Source: an uncultured Alphaproteobacteria bacterium
GTDB taxonomy: Bacteria; Pseudomonadota; Alphaproteobacteria; Methylaequorales; Methylaequoraceae
NCBI GenBank assembly: GCA_902613995.1
Contig: CACMJG010000008.1
Location: 1-48,404, forward strand
Length of the DNA stretch: 48,404 nucleotides
Reading direction: 5' to 3'
Shown: positions 1 through 7,960 of the stretch, one piece after another
Position numbering within the stretch: position 1 is the stretch's first letter
Layout: every line of letters starts with the position of its first letter
Notes under the pieces: generated by a model
The model's database searches: none
What the model was told of the DNA's origin: nothing
The model's input: the letters and a program-made list of their open reading frames with translations, nothing else
Made by a program: the position numbers and the translations under genes

Positions 1-1394
1 TGATATCTTTTTTCCATCTCTTTCACTGTCCATTTTAGAGCAGTTATTGCTTTTTTAGGATCAGTTACGACTTCTGTTAATAAATGAGGAATATCCTGAT
101 AAATTGATAATTCTAACATCTTGGGATCTATTAAAATTAATCTGCATTCTTCAGGAGGCAAACAATAAAGCAAAGACAAAAGCATGGCATTAATACCAAC
201 AGATTTTCCTGAGCCTGTAGTGCCCGCAACAAGTAAATGCGGCATTTTAGCAAGGTCAACAATTACAGGATTGCCAAATATGTCCTTTCCAAGAGCAAGA
301 GGCAATTTAAAGGAATTTTTTTTAAATACTTCATCATCAATTAATTCTCTTAGAAAAACTGTGTGCCTCTGCTTGTTTGGAATTTCAATTCCAATTGCGT
401 CCTTTCCTGGTATAGTTGAAATCCTTGTAGATTTTGCACTCATTGACCTTGCTATATCATCAGACAAACGAATTACACTAGACGACAAAGTGCCTGGTGC
501 AGGGGTTAGTTCAAATAAGGTTACAATAGGCCCTTGTCTAACATTTGTAATCTCTCCACTTATTTTAAAATCATTTAGAACGTTTGCGAGTAATGAAGTG
601 TTTAATTCTGCATTTTTCTTATTTTCGGCTTCTATTCCAGGGATCTTTCTTTCCATCTCTAACAACTCAATTGACGGAAATGAGTAATTATCTGAAACAC
701 TTCGAGAAACAACTGCTTTCTTAAATTTATTTGTTTTAGAGTTTGTGACTTTTCTATTAGATTTAATTTTAAATTCTGAAAAAAAGTCCAAATCTTTCTT
801 AATTGATATTTTTAAAGCCTTGCAAAGGAAAAAAATTAAATAATAGCTATACTTTAAAAGAACAAAAGATATTTTTTTTATATGGCTAAAACCAATACCA
901 AAAGTTAAGCATATTGAAAAAAAATAAAACGTAAAGAGTGAGGCAATGAGATAATTAGCATACTCTAAATTACCGAAAAAGTATACAAAGTAAGAGTTCA
1001 GGCTAATTCCTATAATGCCAGATGAGAAATTGTAATTTTGGATACTAAACTTAAAATATTCGACAAAAAAACATGTTAAAAGAATTGAAAATGGAAGAGA
1101 ATTCCAGGTGATCCATTGCGAATTTCTTCCACTAAATACTTTAATGGCATTATTAAAAAAAAATATGCAGAAAATATATGAACTTACACCAAAAATGTTG
1201 ATTAGAAAATCTGAAAGAACTGCCCCAAAAAAGCCAAAAATATTTTTTGATCCACTTGATAAAGAGTCAAATTTGAATAAGGTATTGTCATCGCTTGATT
1301 GACTTACTAATGATATAAATATAGAAATACTTAACACCAAGAATAGTAGGAAAAACCCAGTTTTTTTTAAATTTTCTTTAATTTTAATATTCAT
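1..1394 (-). CDS. ftsK: DNA translocase FtsK, N-terminal part (runs off the left edge)
   Basis: FtsK anchors at the division septum and pumps DNA to clear the chromosome terminus during cytokinesis. Reading the minus strand from the ATG at 1394 gives about 464 codons without a stop to the window edge. Residues about 1-175 hold four hydrophobic stretches (about 11-30, 60-85, 94-112 and 146-170), matching the usual FtsK membrane domain. A charged linker follows, then the motor domain. Walker A (GTTGSGKS) lies near residues 392-399 and the Walker B strand (LILIDPK) near 415-421. The gamma domain and the rest of the motor lie outside the window. The linker is short compared with E. coli FtsK, as is usual in Alphaproteobacteria. 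The gene is divergent from the ubiH-type gene, with 51 bp between starts. Confidence 0.93.
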   Translation of the reverse strand, partial: MNIKIKENLKKTGFFLLFLVLSISIFISLVSQSSDDNTLFKFDSLSSGSKNIFGFFGAVLSDFLINIFGVSSYIFCIFFFNNAIKVFSGRNSQWITWNSLPFSILLTCFFVEYFKFSIQNYNFSSGIIGISLNSYFVYFFGNLEYANYLIASLFTFYFFSICLTFGIGFSHIKKISFVLLKYSYYLIFFLCKALKISIKKDLDFFSEFKIKSNRKVTNSKTNKFKKAVVSRSVSDNYSFPSIELLEMERKIPGIEAENKKNAELNTSLLANVLNDFKISGEITNVRQGPIVTLFELTPAPGTLSSSVIRLSDDIARSMSAKSTRISTIPGKDAIGIEIPNKQRHTVFLRELIDDEVFKKNSFKLPLALGKDIFGNPVIVDLAKMPHLLVAGTTGSGKSVGINAMLLSLLYCLPPEECRLILIDPKMLELSIYQDIPHLLTEVVTDPKKAITALKWTVKEMEKRY

Positions 1395-1445
1395 TCGATA
1401 ACTTAATTATATTTAATTTAAATTAAAAGCATATCTAAAAAATTT

Positions 1446-2636
1446 ATGACTAAAAATCATTATGAAATAATTATATGTGGCGCCGGCATGATTGGTTTAA
1501 CCTTCGCTCTTTTAATGGCAGAAAAAAAAATTAAAGTATGCATTATTGATAAGAATAATAAAAAGCTACTATTTGCACAACAAGATAGTAGAACGACTGC
1601 AATTTCTCAAGGATCTCATAGAATCTTTAGAAAACTAGGAATTTGGGAGAAATTAAAAAATGAGTTTCAACCAATTAATCAGATTTTTGTCTCAGAGGGG
1701 TTGGGTTCTCTTGATCTAAATTTTGATTATAAAAATCTCAAAGAAGGTCCATTAGGTTTTATTGTCGACAATAAACTAATAAAAAAAACTCTTTTAAACG
1801 AAGTTTCGAAGTCAAAATATATTTCATTTAAATACGACACAGAAATAATTGACATAAACAATGAAGACATTGACAATAGCTTTATAGAAACAAAAAATTT
1901 AAATTTATATTTCAAGATGCTAGTTGCAGCAGATGGAAGATTTTCTAGAACCAGATACCATGCTAACATCAAATATTATTACCATGATTATCAACAAACT
2001 GCATTTGTATTTAATATTTCACATTCTAAAAAACATCATGGAGTAGCTCTGGAAAGATTTTTTCCAACTGGACCTTTAGCAATATTACCAGTCCATAATT
2101 CAAAAATAAATCAATCTTCAATTGTTTGGACTATTGACACAATCCTAGCTAATGATGAAGTGTTTAAAGAAAATTTTAAAGAGGAATTTAAAAAAAAGTA
2201 TGATAATTTTTTTGGAAAACTAATAAGTCTTTCTGAAGTAAAAAAATATCCACTAAATGTTTTTTCTTGCTATGATATCTTTAAGAAGAATATAGTTTTG
2301 ATTGGAGATGCATGCCAAGCAATACATCCAATAGCCGGACAGGGGTTTAATCTTGGATTAAGAGATGCATTTATTTTGGCTGAAACTCTTTCAAAATCAA
2401 AGGAGCTTGGGCTTGAACCTTTCAATTTAAATTTAATGAAGTCATATGAGAATATGAGAAAATTAGATAAAACTTTACTTGTAAATGCAACGCACAACTT
2501 AAATGGTTTGTTCTCAGGTTCAGGAAAATTCAAAAGTCTTTTTAGAAAAACTGGTCTAAGAATATTTTCTCAATCAAGCTTTCTAAAAAATCAAAGTATG
2601 TTGTTTGCTATGGGGCTCAGGAATCTTGAAGCCTAG
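1446..2636 (+). CDS. ubiH: FAD-dependent ubiquinone-biosynthesis hydroxylase (UbiH/UbiF/Coq6 family)
   Basis: Aromatic-ring monooxygenase of the UbiH/Coq6 family, expected to hydroxylate a polyprenyl-phenol intermediate of ubiquinone synthesis with FAD and O2. The 396-residue product has the N-terminal dinucleotide-binding motif GAGMIG (residues 12-17), the family motif DSRTTAIS (47-54), and the second FAD motif GDACQAIHPIAGQGFNLGLRD (about 287-307). Length is normal for the family. The sequence does not show which ring position is hydroxylated, so UbiH, UbiF, UbiI and the broad-range UbiL/UbiM types remain possible and the symbol is a family label. Its 3' end overlaps the convergent DUF971 gene by 20 bp. 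Confidence 0.85.
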   Translation: MTKNHYEIIICGAGMIGLTFALLMAEKKIKVCIIDKNNKKLLFAQQDSRTTAISQGSHRIFRKLGIWEKLKNEFQPINQIFVSEGLGSLDLNFDYKNLKEGPLGFIVDNKLIKKTLLNEVSKSKYISFKYDTEIIDINNEDIDNSFIETKNLNLYFKMLVAADGRFSRTRYHANIKYYYHDYQQTAFVFNISHSKKHHGVALERFFPTGPLAILPVHNSKINQSSIVWTIDTILANDEVFKENFKEEFKKKYDNFFGKLISLSEVKKYPLNVFSCYDIFKKNIVLIGDACQAIHPIAGQGFNLGLRDAFILAETLSKSKELGLEPFNLNLMKSYENMRKLDKTLLVNATHNLNGLFSGSGKFKSLFRKTGLRIFSQSSFLKNQSMLFAMGLRNLEA

Positions 2637-2922
2637 ATCCGATTGTATAAATATACTCCCAGCTAAAGATACCGGTGTCGTGTCCATCATCAAATATTAT
2701 CCTGATAGCGTAATTACCAACCGCTTCAACTTTGTTAATCATTACAGAATTAAAAGCGTTTTTCCTCTCGCTTATATCTGTTTTTTTTAGTTTGTTTTTA
2801 TTTTCTGCAGAAGGACTACAGGCTCTTAAATACGACGATGTAAGCAAGAGAAATGTGTTGTTGGGGTACTCTAACTGAATGCTTTTTTTATTTCTATTTA
2901 ACGTTACAGATTTTGGAATCAT
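2617..2922 (-). CDS. DUF971 family protein (gamma-butyrobetaine-hydroxylase N-terminal-like domain)
   Basis: Small soluble protein of 101 residues. The C-terminal stretch FDDGHDTGIFSWEYIYTIG is the hallmark of the DUF971 fold, a small beta domain also found at the N-terminus of gamma-butyrobetaine hydroxylases and in some Fe-S-related proteins. Its biochemical role is not established, and nothing here allows a more specific call. It is the last gene of a minus-strand trio: its ATG lies 5 bp after the stop of the Trm112-like gene, so co-transcription with the LON-domain gene is likely. Its end overlaps the 3' end of the convergent ubiH-type gene by 20 bp. Confidence 0.8.
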   Translation of the reverse strand: MIPKSVTLNRNKKSIQLEYPNNTFLLLTSSYLRACSPSAENKNKLKKTDISERKNAFNSVMINKVEAVGNYAIRIIFDDGHDTGIFSWEYIYTIGSRLQDS

Positions 2923-2927
2923 TTATG

Positions 2928-3089
2928 TTAATCATCAATAAGTCTTGGAATACCATTCGTTATTGCATAAGAGATTTTTTTATCTTTAGTTAGCAATAAT
3001 TTTTTTTTACTGTCATATGTTAGTTCTTGTCCAGTTTTAGGGCAAACAAGCAAGTCTAACCACTTTCTATCAAAATCATTTTGATTCAC
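2928..3089 (-). CDS. Trm112-like / UPF0434 (YcaR-type) small protein
   Basis: A 53-residue product, reading VNQNDFDRKWLDLLVCPKTG at its start and ending TNGIPRLIDD. It matches the bacterial Trm112-like layout: an LLxxLVCP start, a central hairpin and an A-I-x-x-G-I-P-x-L end. Homologues are small zinc-ribbon-like proteins or partners of methyltransferases. Only one cysteine (Cys16) remains, so zinc binding as in classical Trm112 is doubtful. The GTG start at 3089 forms a 4-base GTGA overlap with the stop of the LON-domain gene, which supports this start and suggests coupled translation. No ATG is available in frame. Confidence 0.78.
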   Translation of the reverse strand: MNQNDFDRKWLDLLVCPKTGQELTYDSKKKLLLTKDKKISYAITNGIPRLIDD

Positions 3090-3760
3090 GACGGGGTGCC
3101 AGAACTAACTATTTTGTTATCATTTAAACCCATTTGCATTAAAGAAGTAAGAACATCTAACCTTTCATCAAGTGTCTTAGCTTCCAAAAGTGCTTGTTTC
3201 TCACTCACGTCAAAAGGACAACACATGCTAATCATATTTACCAAGTCTTCATCGTTTGTTGTTTGAACCATCTCCCAATCTGCATTGATAGAAATCTTTT
3301 CAAGAAATATCTTCAATAGCGATTCAAAATCTTTCCTCTTTTTTTGTCCTAATAAACTTAGGGCATCAAAATCTTTTCTGTATTCTTCCCACTCTACATT
3401 TGCACATCTGAATCCATTAGTTAATTTTTTTTCTTTGATAACTCTAAATCTACAGACTCCCTTCAGAATTAGTTCGTATCTGCTATCATTAGTTTCTGAA
3501 AATGCTGTTACCCTTCCGGAACAACCGACGTCGTAAAGCTTCGGGTTCTTAATATCAGAGTCTTTCAAAACTTTTTCTTTAGGCTGAATCATACCAATTA
3601 TTCTATTATTAGCGAGAGCGTATTCTAGCATATGTAAATATCTATTTTCAAACAAGTTAAGGGGGAGTTTGGCTCTTGGTAAGAGCAAAACTTTATTGAG
3701 AGGAAAGAGGGGTATTGTTTTAGGCAACTCTTCCAAAGTATGTTCAAAACTGTACAACAT
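3086..3760 (-). CDS. Stand-alone LON substrate-binding domain protein
   Basis: The protein has 224 residues and carries only the N-terminal (LON/LAN) domain of Lon protease. The opening IPLFPLNKVLLLPRAKLPLNLFE and the conserved EXRY-like segment ENRYLHML are diagnostic. There is no AAA+ module and no Ser-Lys peptidase, so it is not a protease by itself. Such single-domain proteins are common in Alphaproteobacteria and are thought to bind unfolded or specific substrates. I use the ATG at 3760; the frame stays open to a TTG at 3769, but that adds only three residues. It is the first gene of the operon with the Trm112-like and DUF971 genes. Confidence 0.85.
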   Translation of the reverse strand: MLYSFEHTLEELPKTIPLFPLNKVLLLPRAKLPLNLFENRYLHMLEYALANNRIIGMIQPKEKVLKDSDIKNPKLYDVGCSGRVTAFSETNDSRYELILKGVCRFRVIKEKKLTNGFRCANVEWEEYRKDFDALSLLGQKKRKDFESLLKIFLEKISINADWEMVQTTNDEDLVNMISMCCPFDVSEKQALLEAKTLDERLDVLTSLMQMGLNDNKIVSSGTPS

Positions 3761-3866
3761 ATAATACAATATGTTTCAAATTTGGTAATAATTAAAGACT
3801 TATTTAAAAAAAAACAATTTTATTATTTAAAAAAAGTTATTAAAGTATATTATATGCAGGGAATCT

Positions 3867-3941
3867 GCGGGAATAGCTCAGTGGTAGAGCATCACGTTGC
3901 CAACGTGAGGGTCGCGAGTTCGAATCTCGTTTCCCGCTCCA
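3867..3941 (+). tRNA. tRNA-Gly (anticodon GCC)
   Basis: The 75-nt cloverleaf folds cleanly. The acceptor GCGGGAA (3867-3873) pairs with TTCCCGC (3931-3937), followed by discriminator T and an encoded CCA (3939-3941). The D-arm is GCTC/GAGC, the anticodon stem TCACG/CGTGA encloses the loop TTGCCAA with anticodon GCC, and the T-loop carries the canonical TTCGAAT. It stands alone between the divergent LON-domain gene and the cyclic-nucleotide-binding gene. I saw no repeated copy of its 3' end downstream, so there is no sign of integrase-mediated insertion here. Confidence 0.97.
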
Positions 3942-4011
3942 CTTAGAAATTGTAATAATTTTACATTCAATTATCATCAAGATATAATTATCGCATAATG
4001 AATGTTCGTGT

Positions 4012-4380
4012 ATGGGTAAAGAAAACATTTCTTGGAAAGCTGGTGAAATAATTTACAAAGTTGGTGATGAGCCTGACTTTGCCTACCTACTAACCACAGG
4101 TGAAATTGAAATTTTATCTGACAAAGGAACAAGAGTCGGGTTTATTAATGAAGATGAGGTGTTTGGCGAGTTATCAATCCTCTTGAATACAAAAAGAACA
4201 GTTACTGCAATTGCTCTAAAAAAATCAAAAGCTTTGCTTATTCCCAAAAAAAACTTGATAAATGACTACAATAAAACATCTTTTTTCATCAAAGCAATTT
4301 TAAGGTCAACCTACATGAGGCTTACAAATCTTAATTCAACAATTAAAATTGACCTTGAAAATCTTAATAAAAAGTTATAA
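4012..4380 (+). CDS. Stand-alone cyclic-nucleotide-binding (CRP-like) domain protein
   Basis: The 122-residue product consists of one cNMP-binding beta-barrel with no DNA-binding helix-turn-helix. Residues 8-30 give the usual entry strand (WKAGEIIYKVGDEPDFAYLLTTG), and residues 51-66 give a phosphate-binding cassette FGELSILLNTKRTVTA with Glu53 and Arg62, the two residues that normally contact the ribose and cyclic phosphate. cAMP or cGMP binding is therefore plausible, but a ligand cannot be assigned. With no output domain it presumably acts through a partner. The unrecognised gene at 4500 lies 119 bp downstream on the same strand. Confidence 0.8.
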   Translation: MGKENISWKAGEIIYKVGDEPDFAYLLTTGEIEILSDKGTRVGFINEDEVFGELSILLNTKRTVTAIALKKSKALLIPKKNLINDYNKTSFFIKAILRSTYMRLTNLNSTIKIDLENLNKKL

Positions 4381-4423
4381 CTTTTTAAATCGCCATTACA
4401 AAGTTATACAATTACAAAAAATA

Positions 4424-4445
4424 ATAGTATTTTTAACAATACTAT
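4424..4445. repeat. AT-rich perfect inverted repeat
   Basis: An 8-bp stem (4424-4431 with 4438-4445, core TAGTATT/AATACTA) surrounds a 6-nt loop in the spacer between the cyclic-nucleotide-binding gene and the gene at 4500. No T-run follows it directly, so it is a weak terminator candidate. It could equally be a regulator-binding palindrome. Confidence 0.3.
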
Positions 4446-4499
4446 ATATAATTATACTAGATTATTATAGAAATATAGTATTTGGGAATTAAGTAGATT

Positions 4500-5144
4500 A
4501 TGGACAAGGCGTTTAAGGTGTCTTTTGCAAAGGCACAGTCAGTTTTAAATAAATTTAGGTACAAACCCAGAAAACAATGGTCCGATGACGATAGGGTGTT
4601 ATTTAAACTTTGTAACTTTGCTGTTTTATCTAGAAAAAGGCTAAACCAAATACTTCTATCTTTAGATAAACTATCAAAATTAAGCGACAAAAGTCATTAT
4701 AAATATAATGAGTTAGATATTAAGTTACTAAAGGAGTTGATATTGGAGAAATTGGATAATTGTTTCGAAAAATTTAAACACAAAATATCTGTTATAAAAG
4801 AGTCTGACCTCCAAAAAATAAAAGAACATTTAAGTAATATAAAAAATGAGAACCTAAGATTAGAAAATGAAATTAAAAGACTCAATTTCATTATAGAAAA
4901 CTTTATAAAAGAGAAAGAAATTCAAGAAATTAGAGATGTATGGGAGATACTAAACAAAAAGATCTCTAGGAAAAAAAAGTCTCATACAAAACAACCGGAA
5001 GAAAAACTTAGTTTCAATCAAGAAAATGTTAAAGAGTTTATTAGAAAGTGGAATCAAGGTCATACAACTGTTGAAATTACGGAAGGCTTTAAAAAGATCG
5101 GGTTAAATATAAGTAAGTCTAAGAAGAAGACCTATAAAATTTAA
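4500..5144 (+). CDS. Unrecognised coiled-coil protein with a possible C-terminal helix-turn-helix
   Basis: I do not recognise this 214-residue protein. It is strongly basic, has no signal peptide or membrane segment, and looks helical throughout. Residues about 1-60 are a basic, aromatic-containing segment with YKPRKQWSDDDRVLFK. Residues about 103-152 have heptad-like spacing of Leu/Ile and many Glu/Lys, as in a coiled coil. After a Lys-rich hinge (155-170), residues about 174-207 (ENVKEFIRKWNQGHTTVEIT and following) resemble a resolvase-type helix-turn-helix, which suggests DNA binding by inference only. Codon use and base composition look like the neighbours. A GC-rich hairpin follows 4 bp after the stop. 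It may be co-transcribed with the upstream cNMP-binding gene. Confidence 0.65.
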   Translation: MDKAFKVSFAKAQSVLNKFRYKPRKQWSDDDRVLFKLCNFAVLSRKRLNQILLSLDKLSKLSDKSHYKYNELDIKLLKELILEKLDNCFEKFKHKISVIKESDLQKIKEHLSNIKNENLRLENEIKRLNFIIENFIKEKEIQEIRDVWEILNKKISRKKKSHTKQPEEKLSFNQENVKEFIRKWNQGHTTVEITEGFKKIGLNISKSKKKTYKI

Positions 5145-5148
5145 GATA

Positions 5149-5170
5149 CGGTTGGAAAGTTGACCAACCG
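5149..5170. terminator. GC-rich hairpin after the 4500-5144 gene (possible terminator)
   Basis: A perfect 7-bp stem CGGTTGG/CCAACCG with an 8-nt loop starts four bases after the stop codon at 5144, between convergent genes (secB ends at 5221). It stands out in this AT-rich sequence. No clear T-run follows on either strand, so intrinsic termination is possible but not proven; it could also protect the mRNA 3' end. Confidence 0.45.
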
Positions 5171-5220
5171 CATCGAATTTCATCCAATATATAATTTATA
5201 ATCGAAAATTTATTTTCAAC

Positions 5221-5679
5221 CTATTTTTTTCTATTTTCATACATGCCAATAAAATCTAGGGGGGCTATCATCAGCGGCGGAAAGCCTGCCTCTCTTGTAC
5301 AATTAGCTATTATAGATCTTAAAAATGGAAATAAAAATTTTGGACACTCGATTAGAAGAATTTTATCCAATATTTCCTCATTAGCATTTTCAATTGTAAA
5401 AATGCCGTTATAAACACCTTCGACTAAGAATAAAATTGTATCTTCTGATTTCGTTTCACATTTGATTGAAAGTTCGACCTCAAATATATTTTTACCGTGA
5501 TCTTTCAATTCTTTGGACTTTACGTCAGCGTCAATCTTAAAAGTTGGACTTGATTTTATGTTTTTGAGAGAATCGGGGGCTTGAGGGTTTTCAAATGATA
5601 AATCTTTAAGATATTGAGCATTTATCAAAAATTTTAAATTAATATTATTAGAATTTGAATTTTTTTTTTTTTCAGCCAT
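5221..5679 (-). CDS. secB: Protein-export chaperone SecB
   Basis: SecB is a tetrameric cytosolic chaperone that keeps precursors unfolded and delivers them to SecA. The N-terminal signature INAQYLKDLSFENP (residues 19-32 from the chosen start) is diagnostic, and the C-terminal region contains LIECPKFLFPFLRSIIANCT and GFPPLMIAPLDFIGMY, also typical. I chose the ATG at 5679 (152 residues), which matches the usual length of about 155. The frame is open to 5718 but would add 13 residues before the normal N-terminus. It is divergent from the Tim44-like gene, an arrangement common in Alphaproteobacteria. Confidence 0.93.
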   Translation of the reverse strand: MAEKKKNSNSNNINLKFLINAQYLKDLSFENPQAPDSLKNIKSSPTFKIDADVKSKELKDHGKNIFEVELSIKCETKSEDTILFLVEGVYNGIFTIENANEEILDKILLIECPKFLFPFLRSIIANCTREAGFPPLMIAPLDFIGMYENRKK

Positions 5680-5760
5680 ATTTAAGTTACTTTTTATAAA
5701 GAAAGACTTATAATACATAAAAACACATGATCAAGCCATAAAATAATTAGACTGAGTAAA

Positions 5761-6441
5761 ATGAATAACATTCCTTACATTGATATATTAATCTTAGCAA
5801 TGATTGCGGTTTTCATAATCAATAGGTTGCGAAACGTACTTGGTAAAAAAACTGGTAATGAAAGCGATATCGTTGAAAAATTTACTCAGAGAAAAAATAC
5901 ATTCAACGAGTCTGAACCAGACTCAGTCTCTGACCATAAAGTTGCCAAGTTGAACAAGAATTTTAACAAAAATCTACATTCAGATAAAAAAATAAATTCT
6001 GTAATTAATGAAATCTTAAAGATAGACGATAAATTTGAAATCAATTCTTTTTGCGATGGCGCCAAGAAGGCTTTCGAATATATTTTAACAGAGTATTCTA
6101 CAAATAATCTAAAAGCCCTTGAAAAATTGGTAAGTAAAAATATTTACAGAACATTTGAAAAACAAATAAACCTGAGAGCAAAGAACAAAGAAAAACTTGA
6201 GATTACAGTAATAAGCGTAAAAAACCCTGAAATTAAAAGTGTAAATCTAGAAAAAAAGTATGTTGCTTATTTCAAACTTCTATTTGATTCAGAGCAAGTA
6301 CAAGTTACAAAAAACTCTAACGACGAGATAATTGAAGGCGACAACAACCAGATTTTGCAAATTAAAGAAATCTGGACATTCTCCAAAAACTTAAAAAGCA
6401 ATGATCCAAATTGGATTTTAGAGGAAATTGAAGAAAATTAA
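5761..6441 (+). CDS. Tim44-like domain protein (TimA family)
   Basis: The 226-residue inner-membrane protein has one N-terminal hydrophobic segment (about residues 6-22, IDILILAMIAVFIINRL). A charged linker follows (25-85), then a Tim44-like domain (about 95-224) with the usual FCDGAKKAFEYILTEYSTNNLKALEKLV opening and an IWTFSK...WILEEIEE ending. Bacterial homologues are related to mitochondrial Tim44 but their function is not settled; a role in envelope biogenesis or translocation is inference. The neighbourhood (secB upstream, mltA and smr downstream) is the standard alphaproteobacterial one. Its end overlaps mltA by 14 bp. Confidence 0.85.
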   Translation: MNNIPYIDILILAMIAVFIINRLRNVLGKKTGNESDIVEKFTQRKNTFNESEPDSVSDHKVAKLNKNFNKNLHSDKKINSVINEILKIDDKFEINSFCDGAKKAFEYILTEYSTNNLKALEKLVSKNIYRTFEKQINLRAKNKEKLEITVISVKNPEIKSVNLEKKYVAYFKLLFDSEQVQVTKNSNDEIIEGDNNQILQIKEIWTFSKNLKSNDPNWILEEIEEN

Positions 6442-7453
6442 GATAAGATTTTTACTTATTTATTTTGTTATTAATTTTTTAAATAATCAGGCATTTTCTT
6501 CCAAAATTTCTAATAAACAAATTTTAGAGTTAAACGACAAACAAGTAACTCTTTTTTTCAATCATCTCCAGAGTGTTTGCAATTCAAGTAAATTTTACGA
6601 AAATTTAAGCAAAAGATTTGAGCATAAATTTGGCAAGCCAACTGAGTGGAAGAAAAAGTGCTTGATTCTTGAGAAAAATAAATCAGCAAAAGATTTTAAA
6701 AAATTTCTTATAAAAAATTTTAAATTTAAAAAAATTCAAGAAAAGTCAGGATTGTTAACTGGATACTATGAACCAATTATTAAGGTCTCTCGCAATCAAG
6801 ATGCTTTTTATAAGTTTCCAATACTAAATAAAAATAATTTCTACACAAAAAAACCTCGAAGTTTTATAGAAAATAACTTTAAAAAAAACGATGTTATTCT
6901 TTGGACTAATGATGAAATAAACTTATTTTTTCTTCACATACAAGGGTCGGGAATTGGGGAGTTTCCAAACAAAGAAAAGGTAAAGCTCGTATATAATGGA
7001 AACAATGGCATGGACTACAGATCCATAGGAAAAATACTGATTAAAAAAAATCACATAAATAAAAATAATGTAAACCTATTCACAATAAAAAAGTGGCTGA
7101 GGGCAAACCCAACCCTATCTAAAGAAATTCTTCATCAGAATAAAAGGTTTATTTTTTTTAAAGAAATGTCATTTAGAAAAGGTAAAAATCCAATCGGGGC
7201 ATTTGGAACTCCTTTAGAACCAAATTTAAGTGTAGCAGTCGATAAAAATATTTACCCCTTGGGTTTGCCTTTTTTCATTCAGATGGAAAAAAATAAATCT
7301 ATTTTACCGGTGATTTCTTTAGATACTGGCGGGGCCATTATTGGTCCCAATAGAGCTGATTTGTTTTTTGGAAGTGGTGAAGTTGCTGAGAAAAAGGCAG
7401 GAATCCTCAAAAAAAAAATTTATTTACATGCATTTATTCCTTATAGTAATTAA
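6428..7453 (+). CDS. mltA: Membrane-bound lytic murein transglycosylase A
   Basis: MltA cleaves peptidoglycan glycan strands between MurNAc and GlcNAc, forming 1,6-anhydro-MurNAc. The 341-residue product starts with a basic and hydrophobic signal sequence (residues 1-24, ending near NQAFSS). I see no clear lipobox cysteine. The MltA domain shows LLTGYYEPIIKVS, and the C-terminal 3D domain shows SLDTGGAIIGPNRADLFFG with the aspartates expected for catalysis, followed by IYLHAFIP. The start is a TTG at 6428, inside the end of the Tim44-like gene and just after an AGAGGA sequence; no ATG would keep the signal peptide intact. The Smr gene follows with no spacer. Confidence 0.88.
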   Translation: MKKIKIRFLLIYFVINFLNNQAFSSKISNKQILELNDKQVTLFFNHLQSVCNSSKFYENLSKRFEHKFGKPTEWKKKCLILEKNKSAKDFKKFLIKNFKFKKIQEKSGLLTGYYEPIIKVSRNQDAFYKFPILNKNNFYTKKPRSFIENNFKKNDVILWTNDEINLFFLHIQGSGIGEFPNKEKVKLVYNGNNGMDYRSIGKILIKKNHINKNNVNLFTIKKWLRANPTLSKEILHQNKRFIFFKEMSFRKGKNPIGAFGTPLEPNLSVAVDKNIYPLGLPFFIQMEKNKSILPVISLDTGGAIIGPNRADLFFGSGEVAEKKAGILKKKIYLHAFIPYSN

Positions 7454-7960
7454 ATGAATGACAACGACTGGGAACATTTTAAAAAAACCGTAAATCCATT
7501 AAAAGATCAAAAAAAGATAATACGTAAACAACATAAAACATCAGAAAAAACGAACATAGAAAACACTAACAACGACATTGATCTCATGGATATCAAAGTT
7601 TCTGAAAGTTGGGGGGCTCTAGAAAAAAATATATTAAGAAAAATTCAAAAGAAAAAAATCAGAATTTCTGCTTCACTTGATCTTCATGGCAATAATATTA
7701 AAGATTCTAAAAAGATGGTCTATGAATTTGTAAATTACAATTCCCAAAATAACCAAAGGCTTTTATTAATAATAACTGGAAAAGGGAAAAGGTTGTTTGT
7801 TGAGGATAGATGGACAGGAACCGGAGTATTAAAGGAAAAAATACCAATTTGGTTAACCTCATTGGCATTATCAAAGAAAATAATTTGGTTTGATCACGCT
7901 CCATCAAATATGGGGGGTGAAGGTGCATTTCTTGTTTATTTGAAAAAGCTTACAAAATAA
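7454..7960 (+). CDS. Smr domain protein
   Basis: The 168-residue protein has a basic disordered N-terminus (1-70) and a C-terminal Smr domain. Hallmarks are LDLHG (75-79), TGKG (108-111) and [11 protein letters not shown] (154-164). Smr domains are small nucleases related to the MutS2 C-terminus; recent work on bacterial members points to RNA cleavage, for example at collided ribosomes. The substrate here is unknown. The ATG directly follows the mltA stop (TAAATG), so the two are surely co-transcribed. The 3' end overlaps the convergent hslU by 11 bp. Confidence 0.88.
   Translation: MNDNDWEHFKKTVNPLKDQKKIIRKQHKTSEKTNIENTNNDIDLMDIKVSESWGALEKNILRKIQKKKIRISASLDLHGNNIKDSKKMVYEFVNYNSQNNQRLLLIITGKGKRLFVEDRWTGTGVLKEKIPIWLTSLALSKKIIWFDHAPSNMGGEGAFLVYLKKLTK

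Noticed and set aside
184..687. Open plus-strand frame of 167 codons
   Set aside because: It lies antisense to the FtsK motor domain, whose Walker motifs are unmistakable on the minus strand, so it is a shadow frame.
4424..4445. AT-rich hairpin as an intrinsic terminator
   Set aside because: There is no following T-run and the stem is almost all A-T; kept only as a low-confidence repeat.
3867..5144. tRNA-Gly followed by an unknown gene as a possible integrated island
   Set aside because: I saw no integrase, no direct repeat of the tRNA 3' end and no change in base composition downstream.
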